Assembly (NCBI RefSeq): GCF_002091755.1
Contig: NZ_BDAI01000008.1
Location: 124,001 to 188,000, forward strand
Length of the DNA stretch: 64,000 bases
Reading direction: 5' to 3'
Source of the DNA: Pseudomonas nitroreducens NBRC 12694
GTDB taxonomy: Bacteria; Pseudomonadota; Gammaproteobacteria; Pseudomonadales; Pseudomonadaceae
Part shown: one piece after another, positions 14,430-22,810 of the stretch
Position numbering within the stretch: position 1 is the first letter of the stretch
Layout of the letters: every line of letters begins with the position of its first letter
The notes under the pieces: generated by a model
Database searches by the model: none
What the model was told of the DNA's origin: nothing
The model's input: the letters and a program-made list of their open reading frames with translations, nothing else
Position numbers and translations under genes: made by a program

Positions 14430-14447
14430 TGTAAGCATTCGCTTACA
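14430..14447 (+). promoter_or_regulatory. GacA box (upstream activating sequence of rsmZ)
   Basis: Perfect palindrome TGTAAG-N6-CTTACA, the established binding site of the response regulator GacA in pseudomonads. It lies about 170 bases upstream of the predicted rsmZ start, matching the remote placement known for P. aeruginosa rsmZ. Confidence 0.93.
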
Positions 14448-14488
14448 TAGCGTGTGAGTGTTCAGCTTGAAGAGTCGCCAGCTGTGAC

Positions 14489-14533
14489 TTCTATTTTTCT
14501 TATATTATTGTTTTTAAAGGATTTTATTTTTAT
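14489..14533. promoter_or_regulatory. AT-rich tract between GacA box and rsmZ promoter
   Basis: About 45 bases of nearly pure A/T (long T-runs, TATATTATTG, TTTTTATTT) inside a GC-rich genome. In P. aeruginosa the H-NS-like proteins MvaT and MvaU bind the AT-rich region upstream of rsmZ and silence it; this tract is the probable equivalent. It holds no gene. Confidence 0.7.
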
Positions 14534-14573
14534 CCCGGCTGCGAGACCGGCTGGGTGCGCGGAAGTGCCCCAG

Positions 14574-14601
14574 TTGCTGAGTTCCGGCAGGCGGGTAATA
14601 T
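14574..14601 (+). promoter_or_regulatory. rsmZ core promoter
   Basis: TTGCTG (14574-14579) and TAATAT (14596-14601) separated by 16 bases form a sigma-70-type promoter. Initiation 7-10 bases later gives an RNA starting near 14610, in CGTACACGGA. Confidence 0.75.
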
Positions 14602-14609
14602 CACTCCTG

Positions 14610-14726
14610 CGTACACGGAAAGGCGCAGACCGGTAAGGATGTCGGTCAGGAGCACCGCGGGAAGCGGTTCATCAGGATGATGAAAAAAGGAAGAAAGAGT
14701 GGGCGGGTTATCCCGCCCCTTTTTTT
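14610..14726 (+). ncRNA. rsmZ: Regulatory small RNA RsmZ
   Basis: RsmZ sequesters the translational repressor RsmA/CsrA and thereby switches on Gac-controlled traits. About 117 nt contain six GGA motifs (14617, 14637, 14649, 14660, 14675, 14689), several displayed between inverted repeats such as GACC-GGTAAGGATGTC-GGTC, the typical RsmA-binding hairpin layout. It ends in a strong terminator, GGGCGGG-TTAT-CCCGCCC plus T-run (14701-14726). Location between rpoS and fdxA, the GacA box and the promoter all agree. The exact 5' end is inferred. Confidence 0.92.
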
Positions 14727-14754
14727 GCCTGCAAGAAAGTGATGTCCGGATATA

Positions 14755-14781
14755 GAAAGGCCCGCACTGAGCGGGCCTTTC
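14755..14781. terminator. Symmetrical terminator between rsmZ and fdxA
   Basis: Perfect 11-bp stem GAAAGGCCCGC / GCGGGCCTTTC with a 5-base loop. It lies just downstream of the convergent fdxA gene and most likely ends its transcript, while backing up rsmZ termination from the other side. Confidence 0.8.
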
Positions 14782-14803
14782 GTGTTTTGGTTGGCAGCGC
14801 GGA

Positions 14804-15127
14804 TCAGCGCTCCAGGTACTGCATCTTGTTCGGCTTGCCGTCCCACTCTTCGGCGTCCGGCAGGGAATCCTTCTTCTCGGTGATATTCGGCCATACATCG
14901 GCCAGATCCTTGTTCAGCTCGATGAACTCCTGCATGCCATCCGGGACCTCGTCCTCGGAGAAGATCGCCTGTGCCGGACATTCCGGTTCGCACAGGGCGC
15001 AGTCAATGCACTCATCCGGGTGGATGACCAGGAAGTTCGGGCCTTCGTAGAAGCAGTCCACCGGGCATACTTCCACGCAGTCGGTGTATTTGCACTTGAT
15101 GCAGTTGTCGGTGACGACGAAGGTCAT
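14804..15127 (-). CDS. fdxA: Seven-iron ferredoxin FdxA
   Basis: 107-residue ferredoxin of the 7Fe type ([3Fe-4S] + [4Fe-4S]), an electron carrier in the cytoplasm. The Cys pattern [17 protein letters not shown] followed by [12 protein letters not shown] supports both clusters. It lies downstream of mutS on the same strand with 65 bases between them, and converges on rsmZ. The rsmZ-fdxA-mutS neighbourhood is conserved in Pseudomonas. Confidence 0.95.
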   Translation of the reverse strand: MTFVVTDNCIKCKYTDCVEVCPVDCFYEGPNFLVIHPDECIDCALCEPECPAQAIFSEDEVPDGMQEFIELNKDLADVWPNITEKKDSLPDAEEWDGKPNKMQYLER

Positions 15128-15192
15128 TTCTAATTTTCTCCTCAGGCGGGCGGCTAAGCGCGCGCGATTCTAGCAGCTTGTCCAGCGGTTCG

Positions 15193-17766
15193 TCAGACTC
15201 GCGTCTTCCATGCATATAACAATTCGAGAGCTTGACGTGGTGTCAGGTCGTCGGGGCTGACACGCATCAGCTCTTCAACGATCGGGTGCGGCAGGCTGGC
15301 GAACAGATCGCTTTGCAGCGGCGCCGGGCTTTTCGGGTCGCTCGAGCGTGGTGCTTCGTGGGGCAGGCTGGTGGTTTCCAGGCGCGCCAAGTGTTCACGG
15401 GCGCGCTGAATGACCGCACCCGGCACGCCAGCCAATTGCGCCACCGCCAGGCCGTAACTCTGACTTGCCGGACCAGGCAGCACGTGGTGCAGGAAGACGA
15501 TGCGTTCGTTGTGTTCGGTGGCGTTGAGGTGCACGTTCGCCACCGCCGGTTCGTTTTCCGGCAGCACGGTCAGCTCGAAATAGTGGGTGGCGAACAGGGT
15601 GAAAGCTCGCAGTTTCGCCAGGTGTTCAGCCGCGGACCAGGCCAGCGACAGGCCGTCGAAGGTGCTGGTGCCGCGGCCCACTTCGTCCATCAGCACCAAG
15701 CTGCGGTCGCTGGCGTTGTGGAGGATGTTCGCGGTTTCGCTCATTTCCACCATGAAGGTGGAGCGACCGCCAGCGAGGTCGTCGGAAGAGCCGATACGGG
15801 TGAAGATCCGGTCCACCAGCGACAGTTCGCAGCGCGCCGCCGGCACAAAACTACCTATGTGCGCTAGCAGCACGATAAGCGCTGTTTGCCGCATATAGGT
15901 CGATTTACCGCCCATGTTCGGGCCGGTTATCACCAGCATGCGAGTGTCTTCATCGAGGTTCAGGTCGTTGGCGACGAACGGCGTATCCAGTACCTGCTCG
16001 ACCACGGGGTGGCGGCCTTGCTCGATGAGAATGCCGGATTCCTCGACAAAGCGCGGGCGGTTCAGATCGAGGTTCAGCGCGCGCTCGGCGAGGTTGGACA
16101 GCACATCCAGTTCGGCCAGGGCAGCGGCGGTGTCCTGCAGCGGCGCCAATTGGCCGATCAGCAGTTCCAGCAGTTCCTCGTAAAGCTGCTTCTCGCGGGC
16201 CAGGGCGCGGCTCTGGGCCGATAGCGCCTTGTCTTCGAAAGCCTTCAGTTCCGGGGTGATGAAGCGCTCGGCGCCTTTCAGGGTCTGGCGGCGAATATAA
16301 TCGGCGGGGGCCTGTTCGGCCTGCACGCGCGGCAGTTCGATGTAGTAACCGTGGATGCGGTTGTAGCCGACTTTCAGGTTCGGCAGGCCGGTGCGGGCTT
16401 TTTCGCGGGTTTCCAGGTCCATCAGGTACTGGCCTGCGTTCTCGCTGAGCATCTGCAGTTCATCCAGCTCGGCATCGTAGCCGCGGGCGATGACGCCGCC
16501 GTCGCGGATCACTGCAGGCGGGTTTTCGATCACCGCCCGGGCCAGCAGGTCGGCCAGCTCGGGGTAGGTGCGGATGCTGGCGGCCAACTCGCCCAGGTGC
16601 GGGGATTCCAGCTCGGTCATGCCGTTCTGCAGTTCAGGCAGGGCCGCGAGGGCGTCGCGCAGACGAGCGAGGTCGCGCGGTCGGGCATTGCGCAGGCCGA
16701 TACGGGCGAGGATACGTTCGACGTCGCCGATTTCCTTCAACTGCGGCTGGAGGATTTCGAAGCGATAACGCTCCAGCAGGCAGGTGATCGAGTCCTGGCG
16801 GGCTTCCAGCACCGCGCGGTCGCGCAGCGGACGGTTCAGCCAACGGGTCAGCAGGCGGCTGCCCATGGCGGTCTGGCAGCGGTCCACCACCGATTGCAGG
16901 GTGTTGTCACGGCCGCCAGCCAGGTTGATGTCCAGTTCCAGGTTGCGGCGCGTGGCACCATCGAGGATTACGGTATCGTCGATGCGCTCGTGACGCAGGC
17001 TGCGCAGGTGTGGCAGGGCAGTACGCTGGGTTTCCTTGGCGTAAGCGAGCAGGCAGCCGGCGGCGCCGATGGCGAGAGTCAGTTCCTGGCAGCCGAAGCC
17101 CTTGAGATCCTGGACGCCGAATTGCTGGCACAGGCTCTTCTTCGCCGAGTCGCGATCGAAGTCCCAGGGCGCGCGGCGATGCGCGCCACGGCGTTTCTCC
17201 GCCGGCAGGCCCTGAGGCCAGTCGTCGGGGATCAGCAGCTCGGCGGGATTCAGGCGCTCCAGTTCGGCGAGCAGGGTTTCCCAGCCCTTGATTTCCTGGA
17301 CGTTGAACCGGCCGCTGGTGATGTCCAGCACGGCCAGGCCGAACAGGCGCTCATCACCCAGCACGGCAGCAATCAGGTTGTCCCGGCGCTCATCTAGCAG
17401 CGCTTCGTCGCTGACGGTGCCGGGAGTGAGAATACGTACGACCTGGCGCTCCACCGGCCCCTTGCTGGTGGCCGGGTCGCCGATCTGCTCGCAGATCACC
17501 ACTGATTCGCCGAGCTTCACCAGCTTGGCCAGGTAGCCCTCGGCGGAGTGGAACGGGATGCCCGCCATCGGGATGGAGTTGCCGGCAGACTGTCCGCGCG
17601 CGGTCAGAGTGATGTCCAGCAGCTTGGCGGCCTTCTTGGCGTCCTCGTAGAACAGCTCGTAGAAGTCGCCCATACGGTAGAACATCAGTTGATCCGGGTG
17701 CTGGTTCTTCAGCTTCCAGTACTGCTGCATCATCGGTGTGTGGGCGGAGAGGTCGCTCTGACTCAT
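15193..17766 (-). CDS. mutS: DNA mismatch repair protein MutS
   Basis: Recognises mismatches and small loops and recruits MutL. The start at 17766 ([17 protein letters not shown]) gives 857 residues, close to the P. aeruginosa protein; the ten extra upstream codons are not conserved. The mismatch-binding Phe-X-Glu is probably [10 protein letters not shown] near residue 37. Clamp and lever domains follow, then the ATPase with Walker [10 protein letters not shown], the signature [16 protein letters not shown] and Walker [12 protein letters not shown]. The C-terminal segment [11 protein letters not shown] is a typical beta-clamp-binding stretch. Confidence 0.98.
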   Translation of the reverse strand: MSQSDLSAHTPMMQQYWKLKNQHPDQLMFYRMGDFYELFYEDAKKAAKLLDITLTARGQSAGNSIPMAGIPFHSAEGYLAKLVKLGESVVICEQIGDPATSKGPVERQVVRILTPGTVSDEALLDERRDNLIAAVLGDERLFGLAVLDITSGRFNVQEIKGWETLLAELERLNPAELLIPDDWPQGLPAEKRRGAHRRAPWDFDRDSAKKSLCQQFGVQDLKGFGCQELTLAIGAAGCLLAYAKETQRTALPHLRSLRHERIDDTVILDGATRRNLELDINLAGGRDNTLQSVVDRCQTAMGSRLLTRWLNRPLRDRAVLEARQDSITCLLERYRFEILQPQLKEIGDVERILARIGLRNARPRDLARLRDALAALPELQNGMTELESPHLGELAASIRTYPELADLLARAVIENPPAVIRDGGVIARGYDAELDELQMLSENAGQYLMDLETREKARTGLPNLKVGYNRIHGYYIELPRVQAEQAPADYIRRQTLKGAERFITPELKAFEDKALSAQSRALAREKQLYEELLELLIGQLAPLQDTAAALAELDVLSNLAERALNLDLNRPRFVEESGILIEQGRHPVVEQVLDTPFVANDLNLDEDTRMLVITGPNMGGKSTYMRQTALIVLLAHIGSFVPAARCELSLVDRIFTRIGSSDDLAGGRSTFMVEMSETANILHNASDRSLVLMDEVGRGTSTFDGLSLAWSAAEHLAKLRAFTLFATHYFELTVLPENEPAVANVHLNATEHNERIVFLHHVLPGPASQSYGLAVAQLAGVPGAVIQRAREHLARLETTSLPHEAPRSSDPKSPAPLQSDLFASLPHPIVEELMRVSPDDLTPRQALELLYAWKTRV

Positions 17767-17848
17767 GGCTTCTGGCTGTCCGGCTTCAACATGCAAAAGT
17801 GTCTAGTGTACGGTATCCGCCTGGCCTTCTTTAACCCCGGAGCGCACT

Positions 17849-18361
17849 GTGTCCGTTACCGATTCCTTTATTACAGACCTCTCTGCCCGATTGGGCGCTC
17901 GATTGGCTGCCAAGACATTACGCGTCACCACCGCCGAATCCTGCACCGGTGGTGGCATCGCCGAGGCGATCACGCGCGTCTCCGGGAGTTCCGCCTGGTT
18001 CGAAGCGGGCTACGTCACTTATTCCAATACCCAGAAGACCCGTCAGTTGGACGTGCCGGCCGAGCTGTTTCCGAGGGTCGGTGCGGTGAGTCGAGAGGTG
18101 GTCGAGGCCATGGTTGCTGGCGCCTTGCCTCGCAGTGGTGCGGATATCGCCGTGGCGGTGAGCGGTATTGCCGGGCCGGATGGCGGTTCTGCCGAGAAGC
18201 CGGTAGGCACTGTCTGGCTGGCTTGGCGCAAAGGTGAAAAGGTGTACAGCGAACGCCGTCTATATGCCGGTGATCGGGAAGCGGTACGCCGGCAGACGGT
18301 GGCGACCGCTCTGGAAGGGCTATTGCGACTGGCGGACGGGGAAAATCCGATTCAGGGGTAG
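17849..18361 (+). CDS. pncC: Nicotinamide-nucleotide amidase (CinA C-terminal domain protein)
   Basis: Single-domain CinA_C protein of 170 residues that deamidates NMN to NaMN in NAD recycling (PncC activity known for the family). Motifs TAESCTGGGIAEAIT and VSGIAGPDGGS are present. The start codon is GTG. Its common Pseudomonas annotation is cinA, and it is the usual neighbour upstream of recA. It is divergent from mutS, with an 82-base shared promoter region. Confidence 0.93.
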   Translation: MSVTDSFITDLSARLGARLAAKTLRVTTAESCTGGGIAEAITRVSGSSAWFEAGYVTYSNTQKTRQLDVPAELFPRVGAVSREVVEAMVAGALPRSGADIAVAVSGIAGPDGGSAEKPVGTVWLAWRKGEKVYSERRLYAGDREAVRRQTVATALEGLLRLADGENPIQG

Positions 18362-18386
18362 GCGAGCGGCTTGCCCTGTGGAATAA

Positions 18387-18406
18387 TACTGGCTACTTAT
18401 ACAGTT
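18387..18406 (+). promoter_or_regulatory. SOS (LexA) box of recA
   Basis: TACTG-GCTACTTATA-CAGTT fits the gammaproteobacterial LexA consensus CTG-N10-CAG. It lies 40 bases upstream of the recA start codon, so recA (and recX by read-through) should be damage-inducible. Confidence 0.85.
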
Positions 18407-18446
18407 GTTCGTGGCCGCCCGGCCGCCTGACTTCGCGAGGACTTCA

Positions 18447-19502
18447 ATGGACGACAACAAGAAGCGCGCCCTGGCCGCGGCCCTGGGACAGATCGAACGC
18501 CAATTCGGCAAAGGCGCGGTCATGCGCATGGGCGACCATGAGCGCCAGGCTATCCCCGCCATCTCCACCGGCTCGCTGGGTCTGGACATTGCGCTGGGCA
18601 TCGGCGGTCTGCCGAAGGGCCGTATCGTCGAGATCTACGGTCCGGAATCCTCGGGTAAGACCACCCTGACCCTGTCGGTCATCGCCCAGGCCCAGAAAGC
18701 CGGCGCCACCTGCGCCTTCGTCGACGCCGAGCACGCGCTGGACCCGGATTACGCCGGCAAGCTGGGCGTCAACGTCGACGACCTGCTGGTATCCCAGCCG
18801 GACACCGGCGAACAGGCGCTGGAAATCACCGACATGCTGGTGCGTTCCAACGCCGTTGACGTGATCATCGTCGACTCCGTGGCGGCCCTGGTGCCCAAGG
18901 CCGAAATCGAAGGTGAGATGGGCGATCAACACGTCGGCCTGCAGGCCCGCCTGATGTCCCAGGCGCTGCGCAAGATCACCGGCAACATCAAGAACGCCAA
19001 CTGCCTGGTCATCTTCATCAACCAGATCCGCATGAAGATCGGTGTGATGTTCGGCAACCCGGAAACCACCACCGGTGGTAACGCGCTGAAGTTCTACTCC
19101 TCCGTTCGTCTCGACATCCGCCGGACCGGCGCGGTGAAGGAAGGCGACGAGGTGGTCGGTAGTGAAACCCGCGTCAAGGTCGTGAAGAACAAGGTCGCCC
19201 CGCCGTTCCGTCAGGCCGAGTTCCAGATCATGTACGGCCGCGGCATCTACCGCACCGGCGAAATCATCGACCTGGGCGTGCAGCTGGGCCTGATCGAGAA
19301 GTCCGGCGCCTGGTACAGCTACCAGGGCAGCAAGATCGGCCAAGGCAAGGCCAACGCCGCCAAGTTCCTGGAAGACAACGCCGAGATCTGCAACACCCTC
19401 GACAAGGCCATCCGCGAACAACTGCTGACCAACCAGCCAGCGCCGACCAAGGCCGAACTCGCTGCGGCTGAGGCCGAAGCGGAAGCTGAAGCCGATTATT
19501 GA
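18447..19502 (+). CDS. recA: Recombinase RecA
   Basis: Strand-exchange ATPase and coprotease of the SOS response. The ATG at 18447 follows GCGAGGACTTCA and gives 351 residues; the 14 codons upstream in frame overlap the SOS box and are rejected. Walker A is GPESSGKT (65-72), loop L2 lies around [15 protein letters not shown], and the tail is Glu/Ala-rich, typical of RecA. recX follows with its start 5 bases beyond the stop. Confidence 0.99.
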   Translation: MDDNKKRALAAALGQIERQFGKGAVMRMGDHERQAIPAISTGSLGLDIALGIGGLPKGRIVEIYGPESSGKTTLTLSVIAQAQKAGATCAFVDAEHALDPDYAGKLGVNVDDLLVSQPDTGEQALEITDMLVRSNAVDVIIVDSVAALVPKAEIEGEMGDQHVGLQARLMSQALRKITGNIKNANCLVIFINQIRMKIGVMFGNPETTTGGNALKFYSSVRLDIRRTGAVKEGDEVVGSETRVKVVKNKVAPPFRQAEFQIMYGRGIYRTGEIIDLGVQLGLIEKSGAWYSYQGSKIGQGKANAAKFLEDNAEICNTLDKAIREQLLTNQPAPTKAELAAAEAEAEAEADY

Positions 19503-19507
19503 TCGCG

Positions 19508-19972
19508 ATGACCAGCGAGCTCGATAACCTCGTCGCGGTGCGACGGGTCGCCATGGACCTGCTGGCAAGGCGCGAGCATGGCCGGGCAGAGCTCTCGCGC
19601 AAGCTGCGGCAACGCGGCGCCACGCAGGACCTGATCGACCCCGCCCTCGACCGTCTGGCCGAGGAGGGGTTGCTCAATGAAAGCCGTTACCTGGAAAGCT
19701 ACATCGCCAGCCGTGCGCGAGCAGGTTACGGCCCGGTGCGGATTCGCGAGGAGTTGTCGCAGCGGGGTTTGCCACGTGGTGAGATCGACGGTGCGCTGCG
19801 CTTGTGCGGCGTCGATTGGAGCGAAAACCTGCGTGAAGTCTGGCGTCGCAAGTTCGCCCGGCTGCCACAGGATGCCCGCGAGCGAGCCCAGCAAGGGCGT
19901 TTCCTGAGTTATCGGGGTTACTCGATGGAAGCCATCAGTCGGCTTCTGAGCGGTCGACGATCAGATGATTGA
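19508..19972 (+). CDS. recX: Regulatory protein RecX
   Basis: Negative modulator that binds and limits RecA filaments. The ATG at 19508 gives 154 residues, the family length. An in-frame TTG at 19499 overlaps the recA stop and is an alternative. The product has the usual helical repeats with [17 protein letters not shown] near the N-terminus and [18 protein letters not shown] at the end. It is cotranscribed with recA and ends at a hairpin (19977-20007). Confidence 0.95.
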   Translation: MTSELDNLVAVRRVAMDLLARREHGRAELSRKLRQRGATQDLIDPALDRLAEEGLLNESRYLESYIASRARAGYGPVRIREELSQRGLPRGEIDGALRLCGVDWSENLREVWRRKFARLPQDARERAQQGRFLSYRGYSMEAISRLLSGRRSDD

Positions 19973-19976
19973 AATG

Positions 19977-20007
19977 AACAAGGCACCCCATGCGGGTGCC
20001 TTGTTTG
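19977..20007. terminator. Terminator after recX
   Basis: Stem AACAAGGCACCC / GGGTGCCTTGTT with a 5-base loop, followed by TGTTC. It serves recA-recX and, being symmetrical, the convergent LOG-family gene. Confidence 0.8.
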
Positions 20008-20024
20008 TTCTCGGAGCCAGGAAA

Positions 20025-21098
20025 TCAGCGTTCCCAGTTCTCCGGCTGGTTGATGAAGTTCAGCAGCTCGCGCAGTCGCCCCTGGTCACGGCCGTTGAAA
20101 GCGAAGGCCAGACGGGTGAGGTGGGAGAACTCCGGTTCATCCAGTTCCGATTCGCTGTAGGGTTGCTGGTGGAAGCCGTCCGTGACGCAGAGGCTGCCAA
20201 ACTCGCGCTCCAGCAATTGCAACGCGCGCACGCTCAGCGGATGGTTGAGGCGGATGACGAAGCGATCCTTGAGCCAGCGGCTGGAGTGGAAGTTGCTGTA
20301 GAACTGGGCGATTTCCTCGGCGGCCTCCTCGGCTGAGTGCACTAGCCTCATCAGGTTCATGTCGCTGGGCAGGATGTAGCCGTTGTCTTCGAGCTGCTCC
20401 TTGATGAATTCCAGGGCGTGGTCCCAGTAATGCCCGCCCGGTTGGTCAAGCAGCACAACCGGCACCAGCGGGCTCTTGCCGGTCTGGATCAGGGTCAGCA
20501 CTTCCAGCGCCTCGTCGAGAGTACCGAAGCCGCCGGGGCAGAGCACCAGTGCGTCGGCTTCCTTGACGAAGAACAGCTTGCGCAGGAAAAAGAAGTGGAA
20601 CGACAGCAGGTTGCTGGTGCCATCCACGATGCGATTGGCGTGCTGCTCGAAGGGCAGGGTGATGTTGAAGCCCAGGCTGTTTTCCAGTCCGGCTCCCTCG
20701 TGGGCCGCGGCCATGATGCCGCCGCCTGCGCCGGTGATGACCATCAGGTCGTAGCGCGCCAGGGTTTCGCCCAACTCGCGGGCCAAGGCGTAGACGGGGT
20801 GATCGGCCGGCGTGCGCGCCGAGCCGAATACGGTAACTTTGCGGCGACGTTTGAACTGCTCCAGGGTGCTGAAGGCGTGCTCCATCTCGCGCAGGGTCTG
20901 CAGCATGATCTTGGCGTCCCAGCGGTTGCGGTCGGCCTGGGCCATGCGGGCGACGGTGGTGAGCATCTCACGGTACAGCGGCAGGTTCTGGCTGTCGCCG
21001 GGAGCGGCCAGTGCGGCCAGTTCCTCGATCTTCTGCGCAAGGTCAGTGCCGCTGGTCTGGAAGTGTCTGGAGAGGTAGTCGTCGGGCTCGTAGGGCAT
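20025..21098 (-). CDS. LOG-family nucleotide-binding protein with N-terminal extension
   Basis: 357 residues containing a central Rossmann-type LOG domain (about 88-250): VFGSART, VITGAGGGIMAAAHEGA and the hallmark PGGFGTLDEALEVLTLIQTGK. LOG proteins are phosphoribohydrolases acting on nucleotide 5'-monophosphates. Typical small LOGs have about 190 residues, so this one carries roughly 85 extra N-terminal and about 100 C-terminal residues of unknown role. The ATG at 21098 has AAGGAG 8 bases before it. It stands alone, convergent with recX. Confidence 0.85.
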   Translation of the reverse strand: MPYEPDDYLSRHFQTSGTDLAQKIEELAALAAPGDSQNLPLYREMLTTVARMAQADRNRWDAKIMLQTLREMEHAFSTLEQFKRRRKVTVFGSARTPADHPVYALARELGETLARYDLMVITGAGGGIMAAAHEGAGLENSLGFNITLPFEQHANRIVDGTSNLLSFHFFFLRKLFFVKEADALVLCPGGFGTLDEALEVLTLIQTGKSPLVPVVLLDQPGGHYWDHALEFIKEQLEDNGYILPSDMNLMRLVHSAEEAAEEIAQFYSNFHSSRWLKDRFVIRLNHPLSVRALQLLEREFGSLCVTDGFHQQPYSESELDEPEFSHLTRLAFAFNGRDQGRLRELLNFINQPENWER

Positions 21099-21263
21099 GT
21101 TGATACTCCTTGTTCATCAACCCCTGATCGCCTGTCCATGGGGGCGCCGGCCACACAAGGTGGCTCTGGTCGTTACGCCTTGGCGCTACGCCGCACGCAC
21201 AGGGTTCAGCAGTAGGCCAGCCCAGTCTGGCACGCGGGTGTGACAGTCGGTGAGGCCTCGATC

Positions 21264-22685
21264 TCAGATGGCGATCCGGTCTCCAGGCTCCGGAATGTTG
21301 GCCGTCCAGTTCAGGCGATCCTGGAGTGCACCCTTGAGTACATCCATCTTTTCCCGCTCGCCATGTATCAGGTATAGCTCGGGTTTGTGTTCGAAGTGGC
21401 CAACCCACTGAATTAATTGTGATTGTCCCGCATGGGCGGAAAACCCGCCAAGGGTGTGGATCTGTGCTTTCACGCTGATGCGCTGGCGCAGGATGCGCAC
21501 CGATTCGGCACCGTCGACGATGGCGCGTCCCAATGTGCCCTTGGCCTGGAAGCCCGGGAAGACAATGTGGCATTCCTCGCGCCAGAGGTTGTGCTTGAGG
21601 TGATGGACGATGCGCCCACCGGTGCACATGCCGCTGCCGGCGATGATGATGGCGCCGCTCTTGATGCGATTCAGCGACATGGATTCATCCGCGCTCTGGG
21701 TGGTACGCAGGATCGGCAGCCACTCGCCGACTTTGGCGGTGCCGGTGCCGCGCATGTATTCGCGGTCGACGTCGGCGATCTCGCCGATGTGCTGCAGGTA
21801 GATGTTGTTGGCCTGGGCGGCCATGGGGCTGTCGAGATAGACGACCTGCTGCGGCAGGCGGCCCTCCTGGTAGAAGCGTCCGAGGTAGTAGATCAGGTCC
21901 TGGGTGCGGCCCACGGCGAAGGACGGGATCAACACGTTGCCGCCCTCGTTCTGCGCGCGTTGGAGGATGCCGGCCAGTTCCAGTAGCGTATCGTTGGCAT
22001 CGCGGTGGTCGCGGTCGCCGTAGGTGGATTCCAGCAGCACCACGTCGGCGCGGGATAGCGGCGTGGGTGTGCGCATAAGGGGCGAGCAGGTGCTGCCCAG
22101 GTCCCCGGAGAACACCAGACGGCGGGTCGAGCCGAACTCATGGATTTCCAGTTCAACGATGGCCGAGCCGAGGATGTGCCCGGCGTTATGGAAGGTCACG
22201 CGGATGCCGCGCGCTACGTCCACCGTGCTGCCATAGCTGACGCGGCGGCGCTGGTTCAGCGCGCGGGAAGCGTCTTCGACGGTGTACAGCGGCTTGACGG
22301 GGGGCTTGCCGAGGCGGGTGCGCCACTTGTTTTCCCACTCGGCATCCTTCTCTTGGATGTGCGCCGAATCCATCAGCATCAGTTCCAGCAGATCGCAGCA
22401 GGATTCGGTGGCGTAGATCGGTCCCTTGTAGCCTTCCTTTGCCAGGCGCGGCAGCAACCCGCTGTGATCCAGATGGGCGTGGGACAGTACGACGGCGTCG
22501 AGCTCCTGCGGATCGAAGGGGAAGGGTGTGCGGTTGGTCGCCTCGTTGTCGCGGGTGCCCTTGTTGCCGCTGCGCCCCTGGCGCATTCCGCATTCGAGCA
22601 GCACGCGGACGCCGTCGCGGGTTTCCAGGAGGTAGCAGGAACCGGTGACTTCCTGGATTGCGCCGATGAAGGTGAGAAGCGCCAT
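21264..22685 (-). CDS. Beta-CASP metallo-beta-lactamase-fold RNA hydrolase
   Basis: 473 residues from the ATG at 22685 (MALLTFIGAIQEVTG), preceded by AAGGAGACG. The frame is open 134 codons further upstream, but that part runs opposite into the neighbouring gene and is not conserved. The zinc motif H69-A-H71-L-D73-H74 opens the MBL domain. The beta-CASP insertion and the C-terminal RNA-specificity motifs (GFSAHAGQSQ, LIHGE) follow, as in CPSF-73/YSH1-like nucleases. It probably acts on RNA, substrate unknown. It is divergent from the phosphoketolase-like gene, 125 bases away. Confidence 0.88.
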   Translation of the reverse strand: MALLTFIGAIQEVTGSCYLLETRDGVRVLLECGMRQGRSGNKGTRDNEATNRTPFPFDPQELDAVVLSHAHLDHSGLLPRLAKEGYKGPIYATESCCDLLELMLMDSAHIQEKDAEWENKWRTRLGKPPVKPLYTVEDASRALNQRRRVSYGSTVDVARGIRVTFHNAGHILGSAIVELEIHEFGSTRRLVFSGDLGSTCSPLMRTPTPLSRADVVLLESTYGDRDHRDANDTLLELAGILQRAQNEGGNVLIPSFAVGRTQDLIYYLGRFYQEGRLPQQVVYLDSPMAAQANNIYLQHIGEIADVDREYMRGTGTAKVGEWLPILRTTQSADESMSLNRIKSGAIIIAGSGMCTGGRIVHHLKHNLWREECHIVFPGFQAKGTLGRAIVDGAESVRILRQRISVKAQIHTLGGFSAHAGQSQLIQWVGHFEHKPELYLIHGEREKMDVLKGALQDRLNWTANIPEPGDRIAI

Positions 22686-22810
22686 GTCGTCTCCTTGTCG
22701 GAATTCTCTTTCAGCCTTGCTCGAATGGTCGGGACGGTCGTTGATGCATGTCAGCGCCTGTCCGATCTCTGGAGACCTAGACTTTCCGGCATAACCAAGG
22801 GAGAGCCGAC

